A stretch of DNA of 64,000 bases. Origin: DASZJY01 sp036260255. Its GTDB lineage: Bacteria > Actinomycetota > Acidimicrobiia > Acidimicrobiales > AC-14. A program made the position numbers and the translations under genes. Below, piece by piece: positions 24,701 through 33,782 of this stretch (positions are counted from its first letter, which is position 1; each line of letters starts with the position of its first letter). The stretch lies in the NCBI GenBank assembly GCA_036260255.1, contig DATAAF010000075.1:17630-81629 (forward strand), read 5' to 3'. A model generated the notes under the pieces. The model did not search any database and was not told the DNA's origin. It saw nothing but the letters and a program-made list of their open reading frames with translations.

Positions 24701-25810
24701 GTGAAGGTGCTGTTCGTCAACGAGAACCTGGGTGGCCACGGGGCGTTGCACCTCCACCTCCGCCGGGCCCTCCTGGCCGAGCACCCGGACGTGGCCGCCC
24801 ACTTCGTCGACGTCCCGCCGCCCGGGTTGGCTCGGCGGGTCGCCTCCCTGCCGATCCCCGGCCTGGCCCGGTTCGACGCCGACCTCCAGCCCCTTCGCGC
24901 CCAGGTGGCCCTGAGCGCGACCGTCGCCCGGACGCTGGCTCGGGTCGCCCGCGACTACGACGTCGTGCACGTCTACAGCCAGAACGCCGGGCTGCTGTCC
25001 GGGGGGATCCTCCGTTCGGTGCCGGCGGTGGTGTCGACGGATACCACCAACCTGATCAACGCCTACCAGCTCCCCTACCGGGCGCCGGGGCCGGGCACCG
25101 CCCCGAGCCTCCGACCGGCGATGTTCCTCGAGAGGCGCGTCTTCGACGCCGCCACCCTGGTCGTCGCCCAATCCGAATGGGCCGCCCGTGAGCTCGAGCG
25201 CTACGGAGTCCCGCGGCACCGGATGCGGGTGATCCCCTTCGGCATCACCGTCGATCCCATCGCCACCGCCCGGCCCGGGCCCGGGCCTCCCCGAGTGACG
25301 TTCGTCGGCACCACGATGGACCGCAAGGGCGGTTGGACGCTTCTGCGCGCGTACCGGGAGTCGCTCGCCGGCCGGTGCCGCCTCACCCTGGTCACCCGCG
25401 ACCGCGTCCCGTCGACGCCGGGCGTCGAGGTGGTCAACGACGCGTTCCCCGGAGACGGTCGGGTGGCCGGGCTGCTGGCCGAGACGTCGGTCTTCGCCCT
25501 GCCGACGGAGATCGACAAGAGCCCTTACTCGGTGCTGGAGGCCATGGCGGCCGGTGTGCCGGTCGTGTCGACGACGGTGGGCGCCATCCCCGAGATCGTC
25601 GGCGACCAGCTCGCCGGGATCCTCGTCCCGCCGGGCGACCACCGGGCCGTGGCCAAGGCGATCGCGAGCCTGCTCGACGATCCCGACCGGCGAAGTCGGA
25701 TGGGAGCGGCGGCCCGGGCCCGGGCTCTCGAGCGGTTCGACGCCCGCCGCACGACCGCCGACCTCGTTCGAGTCCTCGAGGAGGCGGTGCGCCAGCACCG
25801 TCGGCGTTGA
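24701..25810 (+). CDS. GT4-type glycosyltransferase
   Basis: The 369-residue protein is a GT-B glycosyltransferase. The N-terminal nucleotide-fold start reads VKVLFVNENLGGHGALHLHL. A linker carries RVIPFGITVDP, and the donor-binding domain ends with the E-x7-E-type region SPYSVLEAMAAGVPVVSTTV. The GTG at 24701 is chosen because the fold begins immediately after it. It is the only glycosyltransferase in the middle group encoded on the plus strand and converges with the next one at 25822. The likely role is adding one sugar to the lipid-linked polysaccharide unit. Confidence 0.83.
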   Translation: MKVLFVNENLGGHGALHLHLRRALLAEHPDVAAHFVDVPPPGLARRVASLPIPGLARFDADLQPLRAQVALSATVARTLARVARDYDVVHVYSQNAGLLSGGILRSVPAVVSTDTTNLINAYQLPYRAPGPGTAPSLRPAMFLERRVFDAATLVVAQSEWAARELERYGVPRHRMRVIPFGITVDPIATARPGPGPPRVTFVGTTMDRKGGWTLLRAYRESLAGRCRLTLVTRDRVPSTPGVEVVNDAFPGDGRVAGLLAETSVFALPTEIDKSPYSVLEAMAAGVPVVSTTVGAIPEIVGDQLAGILVPPGDHRAVAKAIASLLDDPDRRSRMGAAARARALERFDARRTTADLVRVLEEAVRQHRRR

Positions 25811-25821
25811 CCCGTCGGGTC

Positions 25822-26916
25822 TCACCGCACACCCGCGGCGGTGTCGACCACGTCGAGCAGGGCGCCCAGCTGGCGGCTGAGTGACAGCCCTTCCTCGACC
25901 TGGCGAGGACCGGCTTCGGAGCACCGGCGCCGGAGGACGGGGTCGTCGAGGAGCGCCCGGATGGCTCGGGCGAGGGCGTCGGGATCTCTCGGGGGCACGA
26001 GCAGCCCGGCCTGCCCTATCACCTCGGCGGGCCCGCCGTGGTCGGTGGCCACCACTGGGACCCCGACGCTCATGGCTTCGAGGACGACGAGCGGGCCGGC
26101 CTCGGGGTCGACGCTCGGGACCACCGCGACCCACCAGTGGCGCATCCGTTCGACGGGATCGTCGAGGCGCCCCAGAAAGCGCACGCGCCCGGCCAGGTCG
26201 GGTTGGGCGGCGCGACGGTGGAGGGACGCGACGTACTCGTCGTCCTTGGGAAAGGCGCCACCGGCGAGCTCCAGCACCACGTCGTCCCGCCCGAGGCGCG
26301 CCACCGCCTCGAGGAGGACGTCCTGGCCCTTCCAGGCCGTGAGCAGCGATGCACAGCCGACGACCGGCGGGGTCGCCGGCTCGGAGGGCGCCGGAGGCAC
26401 CGGCCACTCGGTGCCGTTCCACACGACCCGGACCGGGAACGACCGGTCGCCGATCGACTCTCGCACCGCTTCGGAAACGGCTACGGCCGAGTCGACGACC
26501 GAGGCCGACGCCCTGAGGACGGCGCGCCACTCGGCCCGGTCGAGGACGCTGTGGGCGAGCCACAGGACCGGCGCGGCCGGGCGGGCGAGGCGCAGGACGG
26601 GAAGCACCCGGAGGCCGTTGGCTACGATGAGGTCGACGTGCGCCCCGGCCTCCCGCAGGCACCGGGCAGCGGCGAGGTAGCGACGAGCCAGGACGATCGC
26701 CGCCACCGGAGGCAGGCCCGAGGGGAGCATGAGATCGGGCAGCGCCAGGTGCTCGGTCTCGGGCCGCAACTCGTCGGCCAGCGGCCCGTCGGGTGTGGCC
26801 GCCACCGTCGCCCACCCTCGCTCCCGTGCGCCGGCCAGGAGCCGGAGCAGCACCTTCTCGGCGCCGGACACCAGGCCGGTGTGGTTGACGGCGAGGAGAC
26901 GGGGCTGGCCGGTCAT
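25822..26916 (-). CDS. GT4-type glycosyltransferase
   Basis: This 364-residue GT-B enzyme has the acceptor-side start RLLAVNHTGLVSGAEKVLLR. The linker reads VRVVWNGTEWPVP. The donor domain carries LLTAWKGQDVLLEAVA and the nucleotide-sugar motif EAGPLVVLEAMSVGVPVVAT. Its ATG overlaps the stop of the upstream glycosyltransferase (ATGA), so translation is coupled. It belongs to the minus-strand operon of BY-kinase 2, two glycosyltransferases and possibly more. Confidence 0.85.
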   Translation of the reverse strand: MTGQPRLLAVNHTGLVSGAEKVLLRLLAGARERGWATVAATPDGPLADELRPETEHLALPDLMLPSGLPPVAAIVLARRYLAAARCLREAGAHVDLIVANGLRVLPVLRLARPAAPVLWLAHSVLDRAEWRAVLRASASVVDSAVAVSEAVRESIGDRSFPVRVVWNGTEWPVPPAPSEPATPPVVGCASLLTAWKGQDVLLEAVARLGRDDVVLELAGGAFPKDDEYVASLHRRAAQPDLAGRVRFLGRLDDPVERMRHWWVAVVPSVDPEAGPLVVLEAMSVGVPVVATDHGGPAEVIGQAGLLVPPRDPDALARAIRALLDDPVLRRRCSEAGPRQVEEGLSLSRQLGALLDVVDTAAGVR

Positions 26917-28106
26917 GACCGCGGGAGCGCGCCGGTCAGGGCGTGACCGCTCGCGGAGTGCTCGGGCGCGACGAGCGGCGCGGTGGCGGCCGTCCGGGAA
27001 CGGACGACGCCCTCCACCACCTCGGCGAAGCGCCGCCGGAAGACGGAGGGCGCGAACTGCTCGGCGTGCTTCCTGATCACCGCCGGGTCGAACGCGTCGG
27101 GGTCGAAGCGGTGCATGGCGGCGGCCAACGCCTCCACCTCGTCGCGTCGGCCTTCCGTCCGGTAGAACGCGCCGGTGACCCCCTCGACCACCGAGTCGAG
27201 CACGCCTCCGACTCCGAGGGCGAGGACCGGGGTCCCGCACGCCTGGGCTTCGACCGGGACGATGCCGAAGTCCTCCTCGCCGGGGAACACGAGCCCCCGG
27301 CAAGAGCGGTAGAGGTCCCGGAGGGTGGCGTCGTCGACGTGGCCCAGCAGCTCGATGCCCGGACCGGAGGCGGCTTCCACCGCCGCTCGCATGCGGCCCT
27401 CTCCGACGACGACCAACCGCACGCCCGCCCGAACGGCCGCCGCCACCGCCAGCTCCGGGCGCTTGTAGGGGACGAGCCGGCCGACGAAGAGGAAGAAGTC
27501 GTCGCGCGGCACCCGCGGCTCGGGCCCGAAGTAGTCGACGTTGACCGGAGGGTGGACGACCTGGGCCTGGCATCCCCAGTAGCGGCGGACCCGGTCCGCC
27601 ACGTGTCGGGAGTTGGCGACGATCAGGCGGGCCCGGCGGGCGGCAGCGGCGTCTGCCCGCCGCTGGGACCGGGCGTAGGCGGAGAGCACCTCCCGCCCCA
27701 GCCGGCCGCCCGCCTCGTGGGCCAAGAAGGCGGAGTCCCAGATCCATCGGGCCGGCGTGTGGGTGTAGGAGACGAGGGGTACGCCGGGACGGCACCGCAC
27801 CCGGTTGGCGAAGGCGTGATGGCTCGTGACGACGACGTCGACGTCACCGGTGTCGATGCGCGTCATCGAGAGCGGCAGCAGCGGAAGGAGATGGGCGTAG
27901 CCCGGTCCCCCTCGGTACAGCCGCTGGAGGACGCTGGTCCGGATGGTCGTGTTGGCCATGTCGGCGGGGACGGCGGACGGGTCGATCACCGGCGCGTAGA
28001 CCGAAGCCGACGGCCAGATGGCGTGCAGCTGCTCGACCACCCGCTCGGAGCCGGCGAGGGCGGTGAAGCGCTCGTGGACGATCGCCACGCGGAGGTCGCC
28101 GATCAC
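26913..28106 (-). CDS. GT4-type glycosyltransferase (mannosyltransferase-like)
   Basis: The 397-residue protein opens with RVAIVHERFTALAGSERVVE, as in WbaZ/WbaU-like mannosyltransferases. It continues with VVHPPVNVDYFGP, the strand FFLFVGRLVPYKRPELAVAA and the donor motif CRGLVFPGEEDFGIVPVEAQ. The substrate assignment is by resemblance only. The GTG start at 28106 overlaps the BY-kinase stop, and its own stop overlaps the next glycosyltransferase start. This gives three tightly coupled genes. Confidence 0.85.
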   Translation of the reverse strand: MIGDLRVAIVHERFTALAGSERVVEQLHAIWPSASVYAPVIDPSAVPADMANTTIRTSVLQRLYRGGPGYAHLLPLLPLSMTRIDTGDVDVVVTSHHAFANRVRCRPGVPLVSYTHTPARWIWDSAFLAHEAGGRLGREVLSAYARSQRRADAAAARRARLIVANSRHVADRVRRYWGCQAQVVHPPVNVDYFGPEPRVPRDDFFLFVGRLVPYKRPELAVAAAVRAGVRLVVVGEGRMRAAVEAASGPGIELLGHVDDATLRDLYRSCRGLVFPGEEDFGIVPVEAQACGTPVLALGVGGVLDSVVEGVTGAFYRTEGRRDEVEALAAAMHRFDPDAFDPAVIRKHAEQFAPSVFRRRFAEVVEGVVRSRTAATAPLVAPEHSASGHALTGALPRS

Positions 28107-29563
28107 CGGCTCGCCACCTCGGCCGAGCGGTAGCGGTAGTAGGAGTAGCGGCTCCGTGACTCGGGCTCCACCCGGTTGATCACGACGCCGATCGGGTTCG
28201 AGCCGACCTGCTTCAGCTGATGGACGAGCCGGCGCACGGATCGCCGTCTCGTCCCGTCGGCGTCGACGATCACGATCGCTGCGTCGCACTGCGAGGCGAT
28301 CGCCAGGCCGTCGGCGAACAGCGCGCAGGCCGGGGTGTCGACGACCACCATCCCCGCCTGGTCGAGCTGCTCGAGCACGGTGCGGAACTGGCGGCCGCCC
28401 AGGGCGCCGGCCGGGTCGGTGATCGACGACCCCGCGGTCATGACGTCGAGGTGCTCGTTGTCGGGCGCCGGCCTGAGCACCCGCTCGAGGCTGGCGCCGC
28501 GGAGCAGGTCCCCCAGTCCCGGCGTGGAGCTGAGACCCAGCTGGCGGTGGAGCGACGGACGCCGGAGGTCGCCGTCGACCAGCACGACGGGCACGCCCAG
28601 GCTGGCGACCGACTCGGCCAGACGCAGGGCCGTGAACGTCTTCCCCGCGCTCGGGTCGGCGCTGACGACGGCGACCGTCCGCAGCCGCTCCGTCGTCTCC
28701 ATGAACATCAGGTTCGTCCTGAGCGTGCGGATCGCTTCGACCGTCGGCTCGCCGCCGCTCTCCGGCACGCGGGCGAGCACCGGGAGCCCCGTCACCTCGG
28801 TGACCGCGTCGTCCTGGTCCTGGGTGGAGAAGCGGTCGCGCAGGGCCTCGACGACGACCGCCAACTCGGCGTTGACGACCAGCGCCGCCAACAGGACGAG
28901 CACCGCGTCGCGGACAGGGGTCGGAGACACTGGTTGGCTCTCGGCCCGGGCGGCCGCCACCACCGCCAGCCGGTCGGTGGGGGCGAGGAGCCGCTCGGTG
29001 GCCTTCTGCACGAGGGCTTCGTAGCGGTTGTCGAGGGGGACCCGGCCCACGCCGGCGCGGCGGAGATCGTTGAGCTCCCCTTCCAGGCGCTGGATCTCGC
29101 TCTCCACCGGCGCCAGCGCCTCGCGCAGGGCCTCGGACTGCTGGGCGGTGACCGCCGCCAGCAGCGCGTCCACCGCGCCGTTGGCCAGGGCGGTGGCGCT
29201 GGCGGGCGAGGGGCCGTCGGCCGTGATGGTGAGGAACCCCACGTCGCTCGCCGCCTGGGACGAGAGCCGGTGGCGGGCCTCGCCGGGCGACAGCCGCAGT
29301 CCCGAGCGGGAGGCGGCGTCGGCGACGACCGGGCGGGTGCGGGCCAGCTCGGCGTAGTTCCGGGTCAGGAACAGGGTGTCCTCCTCGGTCACGCTCTCGC
29401 CCGACACCGCCCGCCCCGAGGTCACGCTGATCAGGGCCTTGGCCCGGTAGACGGGGGGCCGGGTGACGCTCCAGGCGTAGGCCAGCGACGCCACGAGGAG
29501 CGACGCCAGCAGCACCGGCCAGCGGCGCCGGTAGATCACCCTGAAGTGGTCCATCAGGTCCAT
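28103..29563 (-). CDS. BY-kinase-type chain-length protein, second copy
   Basis: The 486-residue protein has an N-terminal Wzz-like segment (MDHFRVIYRRRWPVLLASLL). A coiled coil lies around 140-170 and a second helix around 220-240. The kinase domain has Walker A DPSAGKTFTA, a canonical A-prime VVLVDGDLRRPS and Walker B MVVVDTPACAL. It ends with the Tyr-rich run RSRYSYYRYR. Unlike the copy at 12024, its A-prime Asp is intact and there is no large insertion. It heads an operon with two glycosyltransferases and is divergent from the polymerase-like gene. Two BY-kinases in one region suggest two polymers or two regulatory modes. Confidence 0.87.
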   Translation of the reverse strand: MDLMDHFRVIYRRRWPVLLASLLVASLAYAWSVTRPPVYRAKALISVTSGRAVSGESVTEEDTLFLTRNYAELARTRPVVADAASRSGLRLSPGEARHRLSSQAASDVGFLTITADGPSPASATALANGAVDALLAAVTAQQSEALREALAPVESEIQRLEGELNDLRRAGVGRVPLDNRYEALVQKATERLLAPTDRLAVVAAARAESQPVSPTPVRDAVLVLLAALVVNAELAVVVEALRDRFSTQDQDDAVTEVTGLPVLARVPESGGEPTVEAIRTLRTNLMFMETTERLRTVAVVSADPSAGKTFTALRLAESVASLGVPVVLVDGDLRRPSLHRQLGLSSTPGLGDLLRGASLERVLRPAPDNEHLDVMTAGSSITDPAGALGGRQFRTVLEQLDQAGMVVVDTPACALFADGLAIASQCDAAIVIVDADGTRRRSVRRLVHQLKQVGSNPIGVVINRVEPESRSRYSYYRYRSAEVASR

Positions 29564-29594
29564 CGCCCTGGGTACTATACCCGAGTTGAGTCGA

Positions 29595-30968
29595 ATGTCC
29601 TATTCGGTAATTACGTCCAGAAAGGCCGACGACCGCGCGCCCTTGTTCGCCGTCGCCCTGCTCGGCCTGAACGCCGCCCTCCTGCTCCTCGCCTACGCCG
29701 GCGGGTTGCCCGCGGTGGTGGCGGCCGCCGTGCTCGGGCCGGTGGGGTTGGCCCTGGCCCGGCGCCCGCAGCGAGGGATCATGCTCCTCGCCCTCCTCGT
29801 GCCGTTCGACGGTCTCCTGCTGCTCGCGCCGTCGCTCCCGCCGGCGGCGGCGGGGTGGAAGGAGGCGCTCCTTCTGGCCACGCTGGTCGCCACCTTCGTC
29901 GCGCCGCGGGAGGCCCGGGCGGCGAGGCCGCCCCGCCCGTCGTGGGCGCCGGCGGTGATCGGGCTCCTGGCCTTGGCGGTGCTGTCGGCCCTGGCCGTGG
30001 GCGGGCTCCAAGCGCTGTGGGGGCTGAAGGTGGCCTTCTTCTTCGTGCTGGTGGTGGCGGTCCTGTGGCGGTGCCCCCTCGACCGCCGGGAGCGGGACCG
30101 GCTCGTCACCGCGCTCCTGGTCGTAGGCGTGATCGCCGCCCTCTACGCCATCGCCCAGCAGGCCATGGGCCACCGCCGGCTCGCCGCCCTGGGCTACGAG
30201 TACAACACCGTGATCCGGTACTCGGGCGGGTTCCTCCGCTCGTTCTCCACCTTCACCCAGCCCTTCGGCCTGGGCTACTTCCTGATGCTCGTGCTGCTGG
30301 TCGGGGCGGCGCATGCGCTGGGAGAGCCCAGGCGCCTACGGAGCCGGGCCTTCGTCCTCGCCGCGCCCGTTCTGGCGATGGGACTGGCCCTCACCTTCGT
30401 CCGGGGGGCGTGGGTCGGCCTGGCCGTGGGGCTGGCGTACCTCGGGTTCACCCGCTTCCGCGTCCTGCTCCTAGGCCTCCCCCTCGCCGCCATCGCCCTG
30501 CTGTTCCTCCCGACCGAGGTCTCGTCGGCCGCACTGGCGCCCAAGAGCGGCCTCCAGCGGGTGGAGGCGTGGCAGGAGAAGCTCTCACGCATCACCGCCC
30601 ACCCCCTCGGCGTGGGGGTGGGCGCCAGCAGCTCGGCGTCGGAGAAGGTCACCGAGGCCACGGGGACCGGGGAGATCTTCCACCCCGACAACCAGTACTA
30701 CAAGGCGGTGTACGAGCTGGGCGTGCTCGGGCTGTGGCTGCTCGTCCTGCTCTTCGTCGCCGCCTTCGCCTCAGCCCACGCCCGGGTGGCGGCGTCGCCG
30801 CCGAGTGACTCGCTGTTCGCCCTCTCGACCGCGGCGATGGTGCTGGCGGCGGCGGCCGCCTCGTTCGTCGCCACCTATCTCGACATCTTCCCGATGGACG
30901 TCTACTTCTGGCTCTTCCTGGCCGTCGTGCACACGACACCGGGTCGTCCGGCTTCAGCGTCGCCGTGA
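29595..30968 (+). CDS. O-antigen ligase / Wzy polymerase-like membrane protein
   Basis: The 457-residue protein has about eleven membrane helices. A conserved-looking extracytoplasmic loop holds GGFLRSFSTFTQPFGLGYFL and, further on, AHPLGVGVGASSS with FHPDNQYYKAVYELG, the hallmark of O-antigen ligases and Wzy polymerases. It would polymerise or ligate the exported repeat units. The start is uncertain: the ATG at 29595 lies in promoter-like sequence containing TGTCCTATT, and a later start is possible. The gene overlaps the next glycosyltransferase by GTGA. Confidence 0.82.
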   Translation: MSYSVITSRKADDRAPLFAVALLGLNAALLLLAYAGGLPAVVAAAVLGPVGLALARRPQRGIMLLALLVPFDGLLLLAPSLPPAAAGWKEALLLATLVATFVAPREARAARPPRPSWAPAVIGLLALAVLSALAVGGLQALWGLKVAFFFVLVVAVLWRCPLDRRERDRLVTALLVVGVIAALYAIAQQAMGHRRLAALGYEYNTVIRYSGGFLRSFSTFTQPFGLGYFLMLVLLVGAAHALGEPRRLRSRAFVLAAPVLAMGLALTFVRGAWVGLAVGLAYLGFTRFRVLLLGLPLAAIALLFLPTEVSSAALAPKSGLQRVEAWQEKLSRITAHPLGVGVGASSSASEKVTEATGTGEIFHPDNQYYKAVYELGVLGLWLLVLLFVAAFASAHARVAASPPSDSLFALSTAAMVLAAAAASFVATYLDIFPMDVYFWLFLAVVHTTPGRPASASP

Positions 30969-32179
30969 CGGACATCCGCCCCCGAGTCGTGTACCTGGAC
31001 CAGTCGGCCCAGCTCTCGGGGGCGCAGCTGGCGATGCTGCGGCTGGTCCCCGCGCTGCTGCCGTGGGTGGACGCCCGCGCCGTGCTCGCGGAGGACGGAC
31101 CGCTGGTGGCCCGGCTGGCGGCGGCGGGCGTGCCGACCGATGTCCTCCCCCTGCCGGACGGGGCCCGGCGGGTGCGTTGCGAGGACGTCCGCCCGGGGCG
31201 CCTCGGCGTCCGCAGTGTCGCGGGCGCGGCGACGTACGTCGTCCGCCTGACCCGCCTCCTCCGGCGCCTCCAGCCCGCCGTCGTGCACACCAACTCGCTC
31301 AAGGCGGCGATCTACGGCGGCCTCGCCGCCCGGGCCGCCCGAGCCCCCGTCGTCTGGCACATCCGCGACCGCATCGCCCCCGACTACCTGCCGTCTCCGG
31401 CGGTGGCCCTCGTCCGGGCCCTGGCCCGGCGGTTGCCCGCCGCCGTCATCGGCAACGAGACGACGCTGCCCACCCTGGGCGCCTGCCCGTGCCCTCTCTT
31501 CGCCGTGCCCGACCCCGTCGACCCGAGGTGCTTCGAGGTGCGGCGGGAGGAGCGCGCCCCCCACCCGTGGCTGCGCGTCGGGATGGTCGGTCGCATCACC
31601 CGGTGGAAGGGCCAGGACGTGTTCCTCACCGCCTTCGCCCGGGCCTTCCCCGAGGGGGCCGCGGTGGCCGTTCTCGTCGGTGCCCCGCTCTTCGGGGAGG
31701 ACGAGTACGAGCGTGAGCTCCACGAGCTCGCCGGTCGTCTGGGCATCGCCCACCGGGTCGAGTTCAGGGGCTTCCGGGAGGACGTCGCCGCCGAGCTGGC
31801 GACCTTCGACGCCGTTGTGCACTCGTCGGTGCTGCCCGAGCCCTTCGGTCAGGTGGTGACCGAGGCGATGGCCGCCGGGCTACCCGTCGTCGCCGCCGAC
31901 GCCGGCGGACCGTCGCTCATCATCACCGACGGGGTGGACGGGCTGCTCACGCCGCCCGGCGACGCCGATGCCCTAGCGGCCGCCCTTCGTCGCCTCGCCG
32001 GCGACCCCGCCCTGCGCGCCCGCCTCGGCGAGGCGGGCCGGCGCCGGGCGGGCGAGTTCTCCGCTGACGCCGCCGCCCGTCGGGTTCTCGACGCCTACGG
32101 CGTGGCGATCTCGCCCGGCGGGGGGGCCGCCCCCGGTGCCGGAGCGGGGAACCTTCGCCTCGTTTCGCGCCCCGGGTGA
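30965..32179 (+). CDS. GT4-type glycosyltransferase
   Basis: The 404-residue GT-B enzyme starts at a GTG that overlaps the polymerase stop. Recognisable parts are VVYLDQSAQLSGAQLAMLRL, VVHTNSLKAAIYGGLAARAA, the donor-side start RVGMVGRITRWKGQDVFLTA, and SSVLPEPFGQVVTEAMAAGL with the catalytic-region Glu pair. It follows the polymerase in a two-gene operon. The gene ends in a convergent interval with a possible terminator hairpin. Confidence 0.86.
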   Translation: MTDIRPRVVYLDQSAQLSGAQLAMLRLVPALLPWVDARAVLAEDGPLVARLAAAGVPTDVLPLPDGARRVRCEDVRPGRLGVRSVAGAATYVVRLTRLLRRLQPAVVHTNSLKAAIYGGLAARAARAPVVWHIRDRIAPDYLPSPAVALVRALARRLPAAVIGNETTLPTLGACPCPLFAVPDPVDPRCFEVRREERAPHPWLRVGMVGRITRWKGQDVFLTAFARAFPEGAAVAVLVGAPLFGEDEYERELHELAGRLGIAHRVEFRGFREDVAAELATFDAVVHSSVLPEPFGQVVTEAMAAGLPVVAADAGGPSLIITDGVDGLLTPPGDADALAAALRRLAGDPALRARLGEAGRRRAGEFSADAAARRVLDAYGVAISPGGGAAPGAGAGNLRLVSRPG

Positions 32180-32218
32180 GTGCCTGCTCATCTCGCCGAC
32201 GCAGGGTCGCCGGCTGAG

Positions 32219-32268
32219 GAGCTCGGGCGAGAAGCCGGGAACTTTTCTTGATCCGGCTCGCTCAGCTC
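32219..32268. terminator. Possible bidirectional terminator hairpin
   Basis: Imperfectly complementary arms, GAGCTCGGGCGAGAAGCCGG (32219-32238) and CCGGCTCGCTCAGCTC (32253-32268), flank a loop containing ACTTTTCTTGAT. It lies between the convergent glycosyltransferase (ends 32179) and flippase (ends 32262) genes and slightly overlaps the latter's end. Confidence 0.4.
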
Positions 32269-33782
32269 CGGGCCGGCGTCGACACCAGCCGGTGCAAGCC
32301 TCCGCCTCGGGACAGGTGCGTGACGTGCACCACCGCGAGGTAGAGGAGGCCGGAGACGGCGGCCGCAACCGGCCACGGCACCCACCCACCCAGGACCACC
32401 GCCACCGCCGCGCACAGGGCTCCGGCGGCGACGGCCAGGGCGACCATGCCGAGGGGCAGCGGGCGCAGGGCATCCATCCGGGAGACGGGCGCCAGCACGA
32501 TTCCGACCACGAGGAGCTCGGTGACGACGGTGGCCAGCGCCGCCCCCACGTACGAGTGCGCCGGGATCAGCCAGAGGTTGAGGAGGACGTTGGTGGCCAG
32601 GCCGGCGAGGGCCGCCAGCGGGTAGAGCCGGTAGCGCCCGGTCGCCACCAGGACGGTGAAGGCCAGGCGACCGAAGGCACTGAGGCACTCGGCCGCGACG
32701 ACCAGGCGAGCGGCGTCGGCGCCCACCGCGTACTCGCGGCCGTAGAGGAGGGTGATCGCCGGTCGGGCGAACACCGCGAACTCGACGGCGACCAACGTCC
32801 CCGCCACCACGAGCAGGGTCAGCGCCCTCCGGAACGTGTCCGCGAACGTCTCGAGGTCGTCCGGCCAGGCGCGCACCAGCAGCGCGAGGAGCGGGACCAT
32901 CATCGCGGTGGGCAGGTAGTGGAACAGCTCCACGAACTTGTAGGCCACGCCGTAGATCCCGACGGCGGTGAAGTCGTCGAGCTTCGAGAGCATGATGGCG
33001 TCGACCCGGAAGTACAGGGTGGCCAGCACGACGCCGGCGGCCAGGGGGGCGGCCTCCTTGAGCAGCGCCCACCACGTCGCCAGGTCCACGTTCAGCCGCA
33101 CGGGCTGGAGCCGCCGTACCCGCCGCACCTTCCACGCCAGGATGACGACCTCGCAGGCCACCGCCGGCACCGTGAGGAGCACGACCGAGCCTCCGGCGCT
33201 GACCAGGGCGACGACCAGGGCGATCTGGGCGAGCTGTCCGAGGACGTTGCCGACGGCCACCGTTCCCATCTGGAGGTGGGCCTGGAACACCCCCTCGACC
33301 GCGTGCGAGGGGGTCGCCAGGACGACGACGAGCCCGGCCACCGCCGTCGCCCGCACGACCTCGCCCGGATAGTCGGCGAAGACGACGAAGGCCAGCGCCG
33401 CCAGGTAGGCCAGCAGGCCGAGGAGACCCCGGAGGACGACCAGGGTCCCGGCAAACGTGGCCCGATCGCGCTCGCCGTCCACCAGCCCCTTGATCGCCAC
33501 CCGGCCGAGCCCCAGCTCGGTGAAGACGGCGAGGAGTCCGAGCAGCGAGAAGACGAAGGAGAAGGCCCCCCACTGCTCGACCGAGAGGTGACGGACGATC
33601 AGGACGGTCCCCGCCCACCCGAGGGCGGCGACGACGTAGCGCGCGCCGACCATCGCCGCGGTGTTGGCGACCAGGGCCCGTCCCGGCTCGGCGGGCGCCG
33701 GGACGGCCGTCTGCCTCCGGCGCTCCGCCGGCTCCTCGATGGGACCCCGCCGGCCGATCGGTCGGAGGGTCGGCGTCCTCAC
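32262..33782 (-). CDS. Polysaccharide flippase, second copy
   Basis: The 506-residue multi-helix protein is a MOP-superfamily exporter. It has NTAAMVGARYVVAALGWAGT near the start, VRHLSVEQWGAFSFVFSLLG, and a central part with YFRVDAIMLSKLDDFTAVGI. About 40 residues of Pro/Arg-rich leader precede the first helix. The GTG start overlaps the stop of the methyltransferase-kinase fusion (GTGA), so it is the last gene of a coupled operon with sugar transferase, DUF4012 protein and that fusion. Confidence 0.85.
   Translation of the reverse strand: MRTPTLRPIGRRGPIEEPAERRRQTAVPAPAEPGRALVANTAAMVGARYVVAALGWAGTVLIVRHLSVEQWGAFSFVFSLLGLLAVFTELGLGRVAIKGLVDGERDRATFAGTLVVLRGLLGLLAYLAALAFVVFADYPGEVVRATAVAGLVVVLATPSHAVEGVFQAHLQMGTVAVGNVLGQLAQIALVVALVSAGGSVVLLTVPAVACEVVILAWKVRRVRRLQPVRLNVDLATWWALLKEAAPLAAGVVLATLYFRVDAIMLSKLDDFTAVGIYGVAYKFVELFHYLPTAMMVPLLALLVRAWPDDLETFADTFRRALTLLVVAGTLVAVEFAVFARPAITLLYGREYAVGADAARLVVAAECLSAFGRLAFTVLVATGRYRLYPLAALAGLATNVLLNLWLIPAHSYVGAALATVVTELLVVGIVLAPVSRMDALRPLPLGMVALAVAAGALCAAVAVVLGGWVPWPVAAAVSGLLYLAVVHVTHLSRGGGLHRLVSTPARS

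Noticed and set aside
26913..30314. A continuous open frame of more than 1,100 codons on the minus strand that covers three genes
   Set aside because: Only its last 397 codons match a glycosyltransferase. The rest is antisense to, or out of frame with, well-supported BY-kinase and polymerase genes. In high-GC DNA such frames stay open by chance.
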